A stretch of DNA of 64,000 nucleotides from Protula sp. h YS-2021. Its lineage: Eukaryota; Annelida; Polychaeta; Sabellida; Serpulidae. The notes below the pieces were generated by a model. It was not told where the DNA came from, searched no databases, and saw nothing but the letters and a program-made list of their open reading frames with translations. Of the stretch, positions 37,022 to 49,557 are shown one piece after another. The stretch's first letter is position 1, and each line of letters starts with the position of its first letter. Made by a program: the position numbers and the translations under genes. Where the stretch lies: positions 44,874,500-44,938,499 of the forward strand of contig OX457029.1 of assembly GCA_949752745.1 (NCBI GenBank). The letters are read 5' to 3'.

Positions 37022-37589
37022 GGATCAACGGAGAATTTACCGATGGGCTGCCCATTGGCCGATCATGTAATTTCAATTTTGCTGGTTCATTGGCCGATGT
37101 GCTAAGTCGATTATTTATTGCTTTACATTACCATTTTATTTGAAAATAAAACACATTTTTTAAATTTTATTTCCATTTACTTCAATCTAAAAACTAATGA
37201 AACACTTTTTACAGGAATTTTTTTCATTCTGCCGATCTAATACTTTCAAATGCAAACTACCAAACTGTACTCTAACTAAAGTACATAATAATAAAACAAA
37301 ACACAGAACTCTAAAACTATACCATATATTATCTCCTCTTTGCAATTAAGTTCATAAATATTAAATTGCAATTTAAAATGACATTCGTACCCATGTTCAA
37401 AGGTGGAACTTAATTGAATTGTGATTCAACTAGTAAAACATTTTCTCAGTATGCCTGCATACAAATTGCAATTATAAATGAAATCGCAATCTTATTGCAA
37501 ACAGTTCAAAGTCAATACTTCACATTATGTAAAAAAAGAAAATTTTTATCGTATGGTGGGAGAGTTGAACTGCTACAGTTTTCATATTT

Positions 37590-38115
37590 AATATTCCATT
37601 AGCACACGGGGTGATCGCACAATGAATGACGATGGAAATGGGGGCACTTTTTGGGAGGTTCTCGGCAAGATGTTTCCTCGGGCAAATATAATTCTGCTCA
37701 CAAGGATTTTGTCCACTTAAGAGCGTCTTCGTGAATGCAACAGCAAATATTCCACACTCACTGCCGTTTGTCTGCCTATGAACGTTCATAACTTGGAGGT
37801 TCAGGTTTTCTCGATGTTTGTTTAAGAATTTGGAAATAAGGTCTTTAGTGTCTTTCCGCACAAAGAGTCATAAATTGACACTGTGTTCAAATCTTGCCCG
37901 ATGTTTGAGATTGTTATCCAGTGGTTCCTATTAACATGCAGAATCTGTACAAATTCTGCTTTCGAAACATCTCAAGAGGCGTTTTGTTGAAGAATTGTGT
38001 CTTGCAATCCATCCATACCAAAATGTTCCTTTCGCAAAATATCACTGATCAAACGCATATGGACGATGATCTCCTCAAAACCCGAATTTCTCTATCCGTC
38101 AGGATCCGCCATGTG
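37590..38115 (-). pseudogene. Decayed Ulp1-like (C48) protease of a transposon
   Basis: Translating the minus strand in alternating frames gives the family order: a HWIT-like His box near 37915-37935, an IYDSL-like Asp box near 37865-37880 and the nucleophile box NGSECGIFAVAF near 37735-37760, followed by RKHLAENL. Frames change at least twice and stops interrupt the N-terminal half. Such Ulp1-like domains accompany integrase genes in several invertebrate transposons. Non-functional. Confidence 0.7.
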
Positions 38116-38129
38116 CTTCATTAAAACTC

Positions 38130-39117
38130 TGGTTGCTGTTTGCGTATGTATGTTCAGGGTGGCAGTGGGCAGAACATGCCTTCTGATTGCGACAAGAGCA
38201 TTTTGATGTCTTACATCAACCGTTGCAACTACAAGAATGTTTAATGAACTTGTTCATGGAGTTCTCTTTTCTAGCCGCAGCACGAAGATTGACAGATTCG
38301 GCAACGTTTGGTTCCACTAAGTATTCCATTAAATCTCCAGCACGGTATTTGCCATTCCGCATGCCATGTTTTGACGCAATTTTGTAAGACTGCACTTTGT
38401 CGCCAAATACCTCGACCACCCCACACGGCAGACTGGGAAGATCCGTCGCTGTGCGATCTAATTTTAGGTATCGCAACTGATACCCTTTCTCCGACACTAA
38501 ATTCGCACGTAGTTACTCTTTTCTTGCAATTGTAAGAGTCAGCCATTTTTTATGCAGATCTGTAGATCCCGTTTCTGGCCTAGGCTCGGGTTTCATCATG
38601 TTTTGATCGCTTTGCATCACTTGAGAGTTCTCAGGTATTTCAGCAGGTAGTTTACGCCGTTCAGAGTCGGTTAGACTATTCTCCTGCGATGCAGGTAGAG
38701 TGTCCGGCATGTCCGGCGTACTGTTCGGTGTTGAAAATCGAGTGTCCGGAGTTGTTGGCTGAGTGTCCGGCATGTTCGGCGTACTTTCCGGTGCTGCAGA
38801 TTGAGTGTCCGGAGCAGCTAGTTGAGTGTCCGGCATGTCCGGTATACTGTCGGATGTTGCAGATCAAGTATCCGGCATCTTCGGCGTGCTATCCGTAACG
38901 CTTCCATCCCAAACTTCAAATAGCTAATGGAGTAATTGATTGACAAACTCTCGGCCGTTGTCGGAGTGGAAAACACGTTGCTCTATCATCTCGGCAACTT
39001 CATCAGCCGTCTTTCTCTTTAAGGGAAAGAGGATATGGGACTTCGAAAAAAGGTCTACAAAATGACCAGTGCAGTTGTATGGTCCATCCGGCATGTGACG
39101 CATATCAATTAAATCCA

Positions 39118-39118
<1 letters not shown>
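38130..39118 (-). pseudogene. Decayed KRBA2-like integrase
   Basis: The 5' end (39118-38924) keeps an rve core fragment with [40 protein letters not shown] and [11 protein letters not shown], but the segment between the second and third motif is partly deleted. A repeat-expanded Pro/Asp/Thr-rich stretch follows (38680-38870). The 3' end retains a VGERVSVAIPK and LPCGVVEVFGDKV type C-terminal domain in two frames and a Cys-rich tail (KTSKCSCRNQKACSAHC, ~38160-38215). The same family gave rise to vertebrate KRBA2/SCAND3 integrase domains. Clearly broken. Confidence 0.75.
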
Positions 39119-39255
<137 letters not shown>

Positions 39256-39259
39256 AATT

Positions 39260-42200
39260 TTGCCCTTAAAACTAATATTAAATTATATACTCGGGAACAA
39301 ACAGAAAATGTCATTTCTAGCTGTTCCTGTATGGATACCGAAACAACCTTCATTCATTTTGTTGACCTCATACATGTTATACAAGTGAGCAGTATGGTGA
39401 GTCATCTTTAGCAACCGCTCCTCATATGTTTTATTATCGCCCATGTGGGGGGTAAAGACTTACTGTCCATGAAACACATCTAAGGCACCTTTCGGCTCAA
39501 AATTTCACGCAGCACCAGACTGGATATCCCCCTACACTTGCTTAAAATATCGACTTTCTATCCGCATTTTCGACGGGTTGTGCGAAAACGACGGAAACGC
39601 TGTGAGAGAAAAAGGAAAAACTCCGCTTTCCATACGAACTAAGCTACACTAGGAAACTCATACTTTCCAAGTGTAATTAAGCAAAAAAAGTCGCAAGAAT
39701 GTCTCAAACGTCTCAGCTATTTGCCGGAATTAAAAAGTTACTAAAACGACTTAAATGTATAAGCCGAAGGTTTTTGTAGCTATTTTTACCTTGTGATGGG
39801 TGAGAAAGAAGCTGATCGAGCTGTATTTTGTCCTGTATCATTGCAAGTATCCTTTATTCAAATAAAAGAGAAGCACAAAACACAACATCACATTCCAGTA
39901 AGTCTTTTATTGCCAATGCAGATTGGAATTAGGATTGTGACTGCATATCTTCCATAGACAATTGAGATCATTTGTTTCTTGAGAATGTAGAATACCGATT
40001 CTACTAGCCAGCAGAGCATAGGAGCTATGCTAAGAACACGACGGAATAATGAAGAAACATAAAATGTTAAAGGCATAAAATCATAAGAAGCAAGGTGTTA
40101 AATTCAAGAATCCGAGCATATTCAGACAATTAACCATTCAGTAAGTGGACCGTATGTCAATCAAAATTGTTCCAGAAAATAAATACGGTCTGTCCTGTAT
40201 TGCTCTTGTAAATTATTTAAGATATTTGACGGAATTTGTATTGTATTGCCCTTTTAGTTTATTCTAGATATTTGACGGAGTTTGTACCGTATTACTCTTT
40301 TAAATTACTCTAGATATTTGACCGAGTCAATACCATATTGATCTTTTAGATTATTTAAGAAATTTGGCAAATTCTGGATTATCCTACATTATTGTAGGCA
40401 TTTAAAGGAGCCTATATCAATCTTCAACATTATCCTAAATCTTACGTTTTACAATTTAATATACTTTATCACAGCAATATCACAAGAATCTTTCTGTCAT
40501 AATTTTTAAATCTTGAAATAGTTTTAATTGCTAAATCAACTATAGTTTGGCTCTAGTGAATTTGTTTTTAGAATCAAAGACTTCACTAAATTCTACTTTC
40601 TGAAATAATACTTCTGTGGTAGTATGAATAAAAGTAAAAGAGCACATGACGCAAAGTTGTAATAAAGTTAACCCTTTCCTTGCACATTTTGCTGAAACAC
40701 CTGATCACTTGCATAAAATTTTTCTGTGGAAAAAGTAAGTTTGTACGGAGAGGTTTTGCTGTGTGTATTATTTTATGGCTATTTGTACTGCATACAACCA
40801 TTTCACGTTTGCGGCGACTGTATATATTGAGATGTGAAACTCAAACAAAACAGTTATTGCATAGCAAAAACTTAAATTTAATTAATTATAGAAGTACTGA
40901 GCATAACATACTTTTCATATTTTATTATCAACTGTTTCATCTCGCATTGAATTCAGTTAATTCATATGCTGCAGAAAAATACATTTTATATTGGTAAATA
41001 TAAAATATGTGGACTGTTTCAATATTCATTGCAATTAATTCATCGTTCATTAATTGATATATCTCACTAGTTATTTCTTTTATTATCGTTTATCTTTTGT
41101 GACTGTGTAAATATATAGTTAAACTATACATTCATATAATAATTTGCGATATAATTATATAATGACTTAGCAAGTTTTTCAAGATCTTAAGTCATCAACC
41201 CTTCAGTTTTTCCACCACAAAGAAGTTGTATGACTTAGCAACGATACTTAATATTGAAAATTTAATTACAACGTATGCATAAACATATTTTGTCTTGTTG
41301 ATTAAGTAAATTTCAGAACTGACACAGCAAAATAAAAGTCTTTGATAAAGAGAAAAAAGAATTATAAGAGATATAATTGCCCTATAGATAGGTCTGCTAT
41401 AATAGCCATTTGCGTAATCGTGGAGGATAAAAAGAAAAGCATAATTATAAACTGACGTCAAAAAAGTTGTTATGGCACACATAATCAGCTGTATCCTCTG
41501 TACATCGCAGTCTGCGCATTGAAAATATATTTGATCTAAAATATAGTCGAAAAACAAGTCATTAATTAAATAACTTTAGAGAAATGTAAGCATGCAAGAT
41601 CTTTTATATATGTGCGTCATTGTGGTTTTAATGCTTTGAATGTGCGAATTATCATCAAAAATAGCTAACAAATATCAAAGCACCCAGACAATGTTTATGT
41701 GAATCAGTTGGATCTCGGAATATATACGAAAGTTGCCTCTAATCTAAAACAAAGTGACAAGTAGTGGTGTAGAAACTGAAGTGATTTTATTTCGGTCAAA
41801 GTTTTCGGCTTACAGTTTATTCCGCATGGTGACATAATGTTTTTCTATATTTTCTTACATTGCTTATTATACACTTTTCTGCAATATCATAAACATAAAT
41901 TTATTATTAGACAATGCCTACTCATTCAAAAAGTATTTTAAAAGAAGAGGAGTTTAATGTGCACTTGTACAGCCGCCACAGAAGCCTGCAATGGAAACTC
42001 TTAACTATAGAACACTTCCATCCATTGAAACATCTTTTAGATGGGTCTCCATTTCCTAAGATAAAATATTACCTGAAAAATATAATTAAGGAAAAAAGAA
42101 CATTCAAATTAATTTCTTTACCAATTCAATATGACTTTATTTATTCATCGATGGTATATCTTAAAGATAAAGTTACCAATTCTTGCTTAAAGGAACACCT

Positions 42201-45200
42201 GAATCTGTATCACTCTGGCATTATTAGGGTTTTCTGCCTCCTACAAATGTTCTACTTTATAATGTACAGTATTTTACCCTTTCCTTGGGGTTCAAGTGAT
42301 TGCAAGCCGGTTATTTGACTGAAAAATTTGACTCATTTTCATGTTGCAAGATAAATGTAAAAGAAACACCTGCACTTTTAATGTTATATTCTTAATTAAT
42401 TTAAAAGTAGCTTAAATATTGTTAAGTGGCGAGTATACTCTGGGAATTTCTTTTGTTATGTAATATCAGATATGGAGACAGGGAGAGTATCGCCAGGGCA
42501 ATGACTAACAAGGCGCTTAAAGAAATTATGCTGGCAATTCTTTCACAAGCCTTTTTATGAAGAGTGGTCAGTCATTATGTCCCCTGCTTCCCTTCTAAAC
42601 ATACCAGTCCTAGGACCACTAAAGTTTGTGCAAATGTAGTACTTGTTGAGTTTTGCATTTGCTTTTTATTTCGCCTTTTCTATTTTCATTGTCAAAATAC
42701 ATAGAAATGACAGTGATTTTTAACAAATACAGAGCACTTTGAGATGCTAAAGCTATTGAAGCCTTGCCAGTGTAAGTGCATACGTTATCAGCTACTGATG
42801 CATTTACGATGTGAATTACATGCACTATGTTCTTGTACTGACTGTAGTGAAAAAATTCTGTTGGTTTTATAAGCAGAGAACGTGGGTGCAAAATCTTACT
42901 TGTTTAAATGTCGTTAAATGTGCATTTAAATAATTAACCATGAAAATTTTACGGGCATAAGTTTATCACAAAGTTTTGGCTGAAAAAATAAAGTTGGAAG
43001 GATAGGAGGTAGGGGTGTTTTTGAAAAGTTAATAGTAAAACCATGTGCTTTTACCTGCAAAGCTTCAAACTCTTAAAAATGCTTCTTTCAAACTCAGCGT
43101 GTCTTTAAAGGAAATCAAGCTAAAACGCCTGGCTAGAAGTGTTGAAAAGCCTAATATTTTCCTTATATCATCGAAATTATATCTATTACATTTGGGGATT
43201 TCCAAACCCCATGGTTTGTTTTTTCCTACAAAGTAACAATCTGTTTCCGTCTGATTTTTTCTGCCATCAGCTTGTCCGGCGAACTAGTCCGAGGCAGTTA
43301 GGGCTACAATTATCAAATTTGGTAGAGACATGTTGTGACATAGTTGGTTCACCTCTAATTTTTTTTAAATTCACTTCAATTTTACATTAAAAAAATACAT
43401 CGAATTTTGCCATTGAATCCCATACATAAGTCACATGCTATTATAGCTCACAGCACAACCTCAACACAGATATATTGATCATTGCACTTTCCAGACTCAG
43501 TGCAGAATTGTAGCGTGTGTGTTGTGGGCTTTCTAGGCAAATTAATAGCCCTCAGTAGACCTTCGAAACGGCTGAAGCTATCACACTTTAGCTTGAAAAA
43601 TGTACGTCTTTGATTTTCTGCAAATTTCTGTAGTCAAAGTACTCAACGAAAAATAACAAACTGAATTTTATATGTAAAAGTTTTTAATCTGTATTCGCAA
43701 TATAACTAACTGCACGAATATCTTGTTTACCAACCATCTCCACTTTGTTCTTTATTTGTTATTTTTATTTATATATTTTTGCCCTTATCTCCCAAAGATG
43801 TTAAAAATTTATTGCAAAATTCATTGTTCTTTGTTCTTAGGTTGAGATTACATCTAAACAACTCCAAGTTTCTTACACCTATTCAACTTTACATTAAAGG
43901 CTTTGATTAAACATTGGAGGAGGAATTTGGTTGCAACGAAGAGCAACATCCTTACAGTGTTGTTTCAAAGACTTTCATAGACGGTGGACGTTTGACGCGA
44001 CCAATAATAAACACATATCAAACAGATTCGTTTTGTGCTTTGGTCGGGTCGATGTCGTAACCTGAAATTGACGTTGAATGAGGTCTGGTTGTTTAATGTT
44101 ATATGCAAGTAAAATCTGTGTTATACAGAGTTTTGATGCAACTGTCATCATGCCATTACTTTTGAGAAAGGTCTGTGGAATTCTTTATTTTCAAGTCTTT
44201 AGGATAGAACTTTTTGTAGTCCCAACTGTCATTTTCACTGGTCAGTAATGAAAACGGTCCAGTTTCTTTTTGGTTTGTTCTGCTAAGTGTGGTGTACGTT
44301 ATCCATATTTCTTCTGTTTTACTCACTGAATATGCATGCTATTAAATTTCGTCCTGTCGGACTACAGGATTCCTAAATTATTCCAATGCCGCTGGCCTAA
44401 ATGTTCCTGACGTACATGTTCCTGGATTAAATGTTGCATCCTAAATCTAGCTGGCCTAAATATTGTGCATTCTTCCGTATCAGTGTAATATCATAAACGG
44501 TATAAAGGCTTATAAATGTCGGTCCCTCCGTTATCTAGCAGTATACGGTCTAGTTATTCATGTGATATGTAAGGTGATCAGGACATGTACATGTTTGTCA
44601 TATCTAAGATAAGTAAACTTTTTAAATAAGAATGTGTTTTTAGACCAGTCATCTTCGTCTGGTTCATCTTCTCACATCAGTAGAGGGGTATGCGTCGTCG
44701 GTATGTTCGTATGTACGTTTGTAAACTTTTACGTAAAATGCTTCTTCTCCCTCTGTTGTGATCGGATTCCTTTCAAATTTTGTACGAATATTTTATAGGT
44801 TGGCCTCTCTTTAATAACTACTATTTTTTGGTTACCAATTTTCAAAATGCTTCTTTTCCCACAAATTTGATCAGAGTTTCTTCAAATTCGGTCCTGAATG
44901 CGCTCCATAGACTTTAATGGTTAAGAAAACTTCCAATTGGGACCATCTCGGATCGGACCACTTCGGGCTGCTTTTTTCGGTCCCGAGCCCTCAAAATGCC
45001 TGAGATCGAACCACTGTCAGTCATTGGGGAATCCACTGTATTTTTGCGGCACATTACTTACAACACTGAGCATGTTGACGTCTTAGATATTGTTGCTAGT
45101 GATTATGGTAGCAAGTGTGTAACCAGAAAGGGGCTTAGTTTTGTTATCTATACTTTTGTACCTTGTCTAAACAATAGTGGCTGACGACAAACAAATCCGA

Positions 45201-45690
45201 GACATCTTAATTTATGTGGTGCCTATTCTTTTAGTATTTAAGCCAACCCAAATGCAGCCGAATTCATAATCACAATAAAATGTCAATTTAAACACATAAA
45301 GGTAATTTAAATGTGAAAAAAAATTGTTAAAACTTTCTCAAAATTAAAAGCAGAGAAAAAATTTAGGGTGCTGTGCTTGTCAAAACACCTTCAATCCTGG
45401 ATAAGTTTCTGGATACTGAAAGCGATCTGCAAACTGTCTCGTGAAATCAAATGTTATGTCAAAAGCAAAATAGCATGGATAGATTTGTTATTGCTAAGTA
45501 AAAAGACGACTTTGTATGGTTTGTGAGTTTTATTTTCAGAGAAACTCTTTGATTTTCAGACAAACTTTTGGTAGAAACAAAACTGCTAAATATAGTTGTA
45601 AAAGTATGCAAAGTAGAATGCTAGTGTGTTTCTATAACATGCAGATTGTTATACAGTTGAGCCATAATAGATGTTATTATAAATGAATAT
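39260..45690. other. Intergenic or intronic, no gene supported
   Basis: AT-rich. A 134-codon frame at 41914-42318 has no recognisable pattern. 43260-43400 and 44650-44960 carry 'TTTCAAATTTGG'-type dispersed repeat sequence. Near 44930-45055 there is a GGACCA/CCACTGTA repeat fragment related to 45697-45846. Confidence 0.5.
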
Positions 45691-45696
45691 TACTTT

Positions 45697-45846
45697 CTTT
45701 GTGTTTGGACCTCAAACTTGAATCTGCGGTCAACCCGCAAAATTTTATCCAAATAGGACCAAGTCTCCCAAATGGGACCACCTCTGAAATAGGGCACATT
45801 TCATCCGGTCCCAAGGGTGGTCCGACTTCAGAGGTTCCACTGTATA
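45697..45846 (-). mobile_element. Fragment of a CAGTGGAACCTC-type transposon/MITE
   Basis: On the minus strand starts CAGTGGAACCTCTGAAGTCGG next to a TA run, followed by GGACCA/TGGTCC repeats, as at the ends of Tc1/pogo-like elements. The opposite end is not clear. Confidence 0.45.
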
Positions 45847-45849
45847 TAT

Positions 45850-48800
45850 ATATATAATTTATTAAAAGTAACACTTTCCGCTATTGGAAATTTGGTAACA
45901 AAATTTATTTCTTCTTGAAATTCCATATTAAACTGATATATTTTCAGAATGAATTTACAACTTTTACAATAAGGTTCTGGCACAGGTGACATGCCTTTTT
46001 GTAAATACCCTATAAATGAGTGTATTTTCACCACACAGAAACGGCAAGAGATCCTTTGCAAGAGGAGCTTTTTCTTACATATCAGAGTGAGAAAACAGAT
46101 ACAAAACGGATGCAAGAGCGGTGCAAGCATCACACAGCAAAGAGACAAACTGCTGCAAAACGATATAAATATACAACAATGCCTTATTACCCCTCACCCC
46201 CCCCCCCTCCAGCTTATCAAACAACCCCCACCCCTTCCCCAACCCCCCCCCCCCCTCTCAACCTCACGCATGCTATGAATTGGCAACTAGACTGCACACC
46301 CCGACAGCAAGAAATTGTTAATAATTTGCTTTTACCCTTGGCTTCAAGCAACAGGAAATTAAGATAAATGTCTACAACTAACAAGAGAATCCCTAGTAAG
46401 GGAGCTGCGGAGAAGATAATGGCTCATGATCTACAAATTTTCTGGATAAAGACCGCACTATAATTAGGAAAATTGCAATGAAACGAAAATGATAGGGTTT
46501 CCTGTAAACCGTATGACGTGCAATGGGTGGTTTATAAAGAGGCGGGTGGAAGGCAAATTGGAAAATCGTAACAAGCCACTGCGTGTCCTAAATTGATAAC
46601 TTTCCTGATTAATTATATACCAACGGCTAATTGAATCTACAAGAAACACCACTGCAACTGCGTTCTTTCCTGTTGATACAAGAGCATTATTTTACCAAAT
46701 GACATTTTGAGAAAAGTTTCTAATTTAATTACAAAATGAGCACATCCAATCACTTGGATTGATTTGCCATGCTTTCTGACAGTTGTGATATGATCTCTGG
46801 CTTTTCACTTCTTCTTTTTTTTAATTTGAAATTCGTATATTTCAGGTCCATATTTTTGATTTCAATATACAGTCAAGTTAATTATTTTCCTTAACATAAT
46901 AATGTAATTTAAGTAATTATATTATATAAGACTAGAGAATTTTAGAAGAAACATGCGTATTAGAAAATGTGAAAATTGCTTCTGAAATACTTATAAATCA
47001 CATGGTACCTCCCGTGGGATATTTTGGATGCTATTATATTTTGGATCTCAAGTAATATCTTGGATTAAGTTTTAAATTCATAACATCTGAACCAGTTAAT
47101 AATAATTAAGGCAAAACTAGAAAATATTTTTAAAAAATAATATCCCTTCAATGACAGTCATATATTAAAACTGCAATCCCTTTGTAGTTTTATTCTGCAG
47201 TATTAATTAAAAAATTATTTAAATTATCTTTAGTTATTATCTGCCAAGTATTTTACTTTAAGTAGCAAACCGAGCTAACAGTATGTTCAATTTACTATTT
47301 AGTGAGCAGTTAACGTTTTTCTGTCTTGTAATCAGTTTCAGATATGTATTTGGGTTGATTTCCTTTAGTGTCCCTTTTTTATATTTTTGTGTTGCGCTTT
47401 AATTTCAAAACGAAACAAATTCACTCGCTCCCTTCTCCACCCCCTCCCCAGACCCACCCCCACATACAGCTTTATTACGCACCCCAGACACGCCCCAAAT
47501 TCCGTACCTAGCATCCGTAACCCCTCCCCCCTGTCCTACAGCCCCTTTCCAATCAAATAATTATTAATTATCATAGCTCTTGAGACGATAAATACAGCTC
47601 GTTTACACTATTCAAAGTAATTAACACCAAGGTCCGACACACGCAATACTAATCATTACACCGGTACAATACCAGAAATATTGATCTGCAGCTCATTGAC
47701 CTGCAATTATAGATGTGCAGCTGGAATTGATATTAATCAGTGGTGTCTTTGAAGACTGCGCAGTATAATAACTCCTAAAGCATACTTTCTATAGCTCAAC
47801 GTTTGATATCAAATCTCACTTGACTTAACAATAAGTTATGCTTAAGCAAACTTGCCTGACGTCATCCTTTCACGTTTTACACCTTCTATTGCAAAAGCTG
47901 AAAGACCATTTTAATAGCTTTATCAAAGAGGCTGAGCCGTTCAATATGGGAACAAGATGACGGTGATTTTACCTATATGCTCTTAATTAATGGTTCTCTT
48001 TAAGCGGCTTTTGGGAAATGAATGACATCAATTAAAACCCATGTGAGTTTGCCATAGTCGGGGGGCTTACAGTCATTTGCTGCTTAATTCTTAACCCTCA
48101 TCCGGCAACATGGAAAGCTTGACAACAGAAGCTCTCAAGTGCAACGTCGAGCTGATACAGCGGCTGAACTATCCTCCATCCGGACGCTTTGAATTGCTGT
48201 GGTTTCAGTAGCAATGGGATGTCATATGATATTCCCTTCTCACATTCATTTCTCAATTAATTTCTCAGATATCTGTAATTACTTGTAGATATCTAGAAAT
48301 TATTGCTTTATTGATTTGTTCAATGATTAATTTTGAATATCTCAAATATTTTAATAAAGGTAGTGTAATAGTTTATATTTGCAAAACTACACTAATTCAT
48401 TTAATAATGCAGGCACCAATTCTGAATACAAATAAAGGCCAATGTATTCTGGTGACAAAAAATCTGTTGTCCAAGTCCAGGTAAACAAAAGTGAAAACCT
48501 CAAACGAATCCTAAAATGATCCAGGGGCGCTCATGCCAACTTTGTATAAAACGGCGCTGCATAGACAACAACTTTGAAGATAGAATAAATGGCTGGATCT
48601 GGCAGACCTACGGAAATACACCTGCAAGTCACTTGTAAAACACACAGCCACCATTGAAAAAATAAAGCTATACTAAACAGAGAATAAACCAACGGCTGCT
48701 TACAAATGACTCCATCGCAGTTTACCCCTCGTTCTAGGCGTAGAACCCGTTTCAGATTTAAAGATAATAAAAAAATATAAAGAATAATTTTATTACAACT

Positions 48801-49000
48801 TAATACAATTTGAAACCGTCATCACAGAAAAAAGGATATTCACACATTTCCCTATTTATCTCGACAAATGTGCGTGTGACCTCAAAAATGTAAACTGGTG
48901 TATTTAACCTATAAAGGGAAAGCAAAGTACATAAACAATGCTTTAAGGCGTTGCAAAAGTATGGCCTTATAACAAAGCTGCGAGAAGAAAAACCATATAT
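45850..49000. other. Intergenic; poly-C tracts and possible conserved non-coding sequence
   Basis: Poly-C tracts at 46195-46260. Higher-complexity sequence at 47560-48220, including a 33-codon frame at 48111, has no gene-like signature. Confidence 0.4.
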
Positions 49001-49490
49001 TTAACACTTGACAAGCCTTTGGCTTGCAAGAGTTATATGAATTTGTGCGAGCAAAATTCGTCCTTTTTTTTTCTTCTTGACACTTTTCCGATTTTTTGTG
49101 TCTTCTTCTCCTCTGACACTATGGGCCCTACGACCATGAAACTTGGGACTTATGAAGAGCTTGATCTGAACATGTGCATGTCACTTTTTATTTTCGTCTT
49201 TCTTTGTTAAAACGCCATGTGAAAAGAGTGCATTTTTTGCAAGTAAATCCGTAGCATTTAACCCTCATCACACACAGTTGCACAGTGAGCTTTGTGCGAG
49301 CTCTCACTGCGTAAATAGGTAACACGGCCTATGCTAGATCAGTCAATAAAACCTTAAGTCAACAGAAACCAAACACTACTCGCCTTATAAGACATATTCA
49401 AGCTGTGTTGTTTGCAATATATTATTCAAGAAATAACCCATTGAAGGAAGTATTTTTGCGTTTTAATTTTTGTCAAGTGTTTAACATTTC
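49001..49490. mobile_element. ~490-bp MITE-like repeat (TTAACACTTGACAA ends), copy 1
   Basis: Starts TTAACACTTGACAA and ends with the inverted TTGTCAAGTGTTTAA. Related copies: inverted at 55475-55885, and direct (partial) at 56515-56825. Confidence 0.75.
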
Positions 49491-49557
49491 GCTAGCGAAG
49501 TGAGGTTCTAGTTGTCTTTTATTTTCCCCTGTATATATACTTGACAATGCAACTTAG

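Noticed and set aside
41914..42318. 134-codon frame as a host gene
   Set aside because: No domain, no splice or promoter context, composition like surrounding AT-rich DNA.
45991..46367. Pro-rich frames near the poly-C tracts
   Set aside because: They depend on C-rich simple sequence and overlap in two phases.
48111..48212. 33-codon frame starting ATGGAAAGC as a host exon
   Set aside because: No splice sites or homology I can support; left as non-coding.
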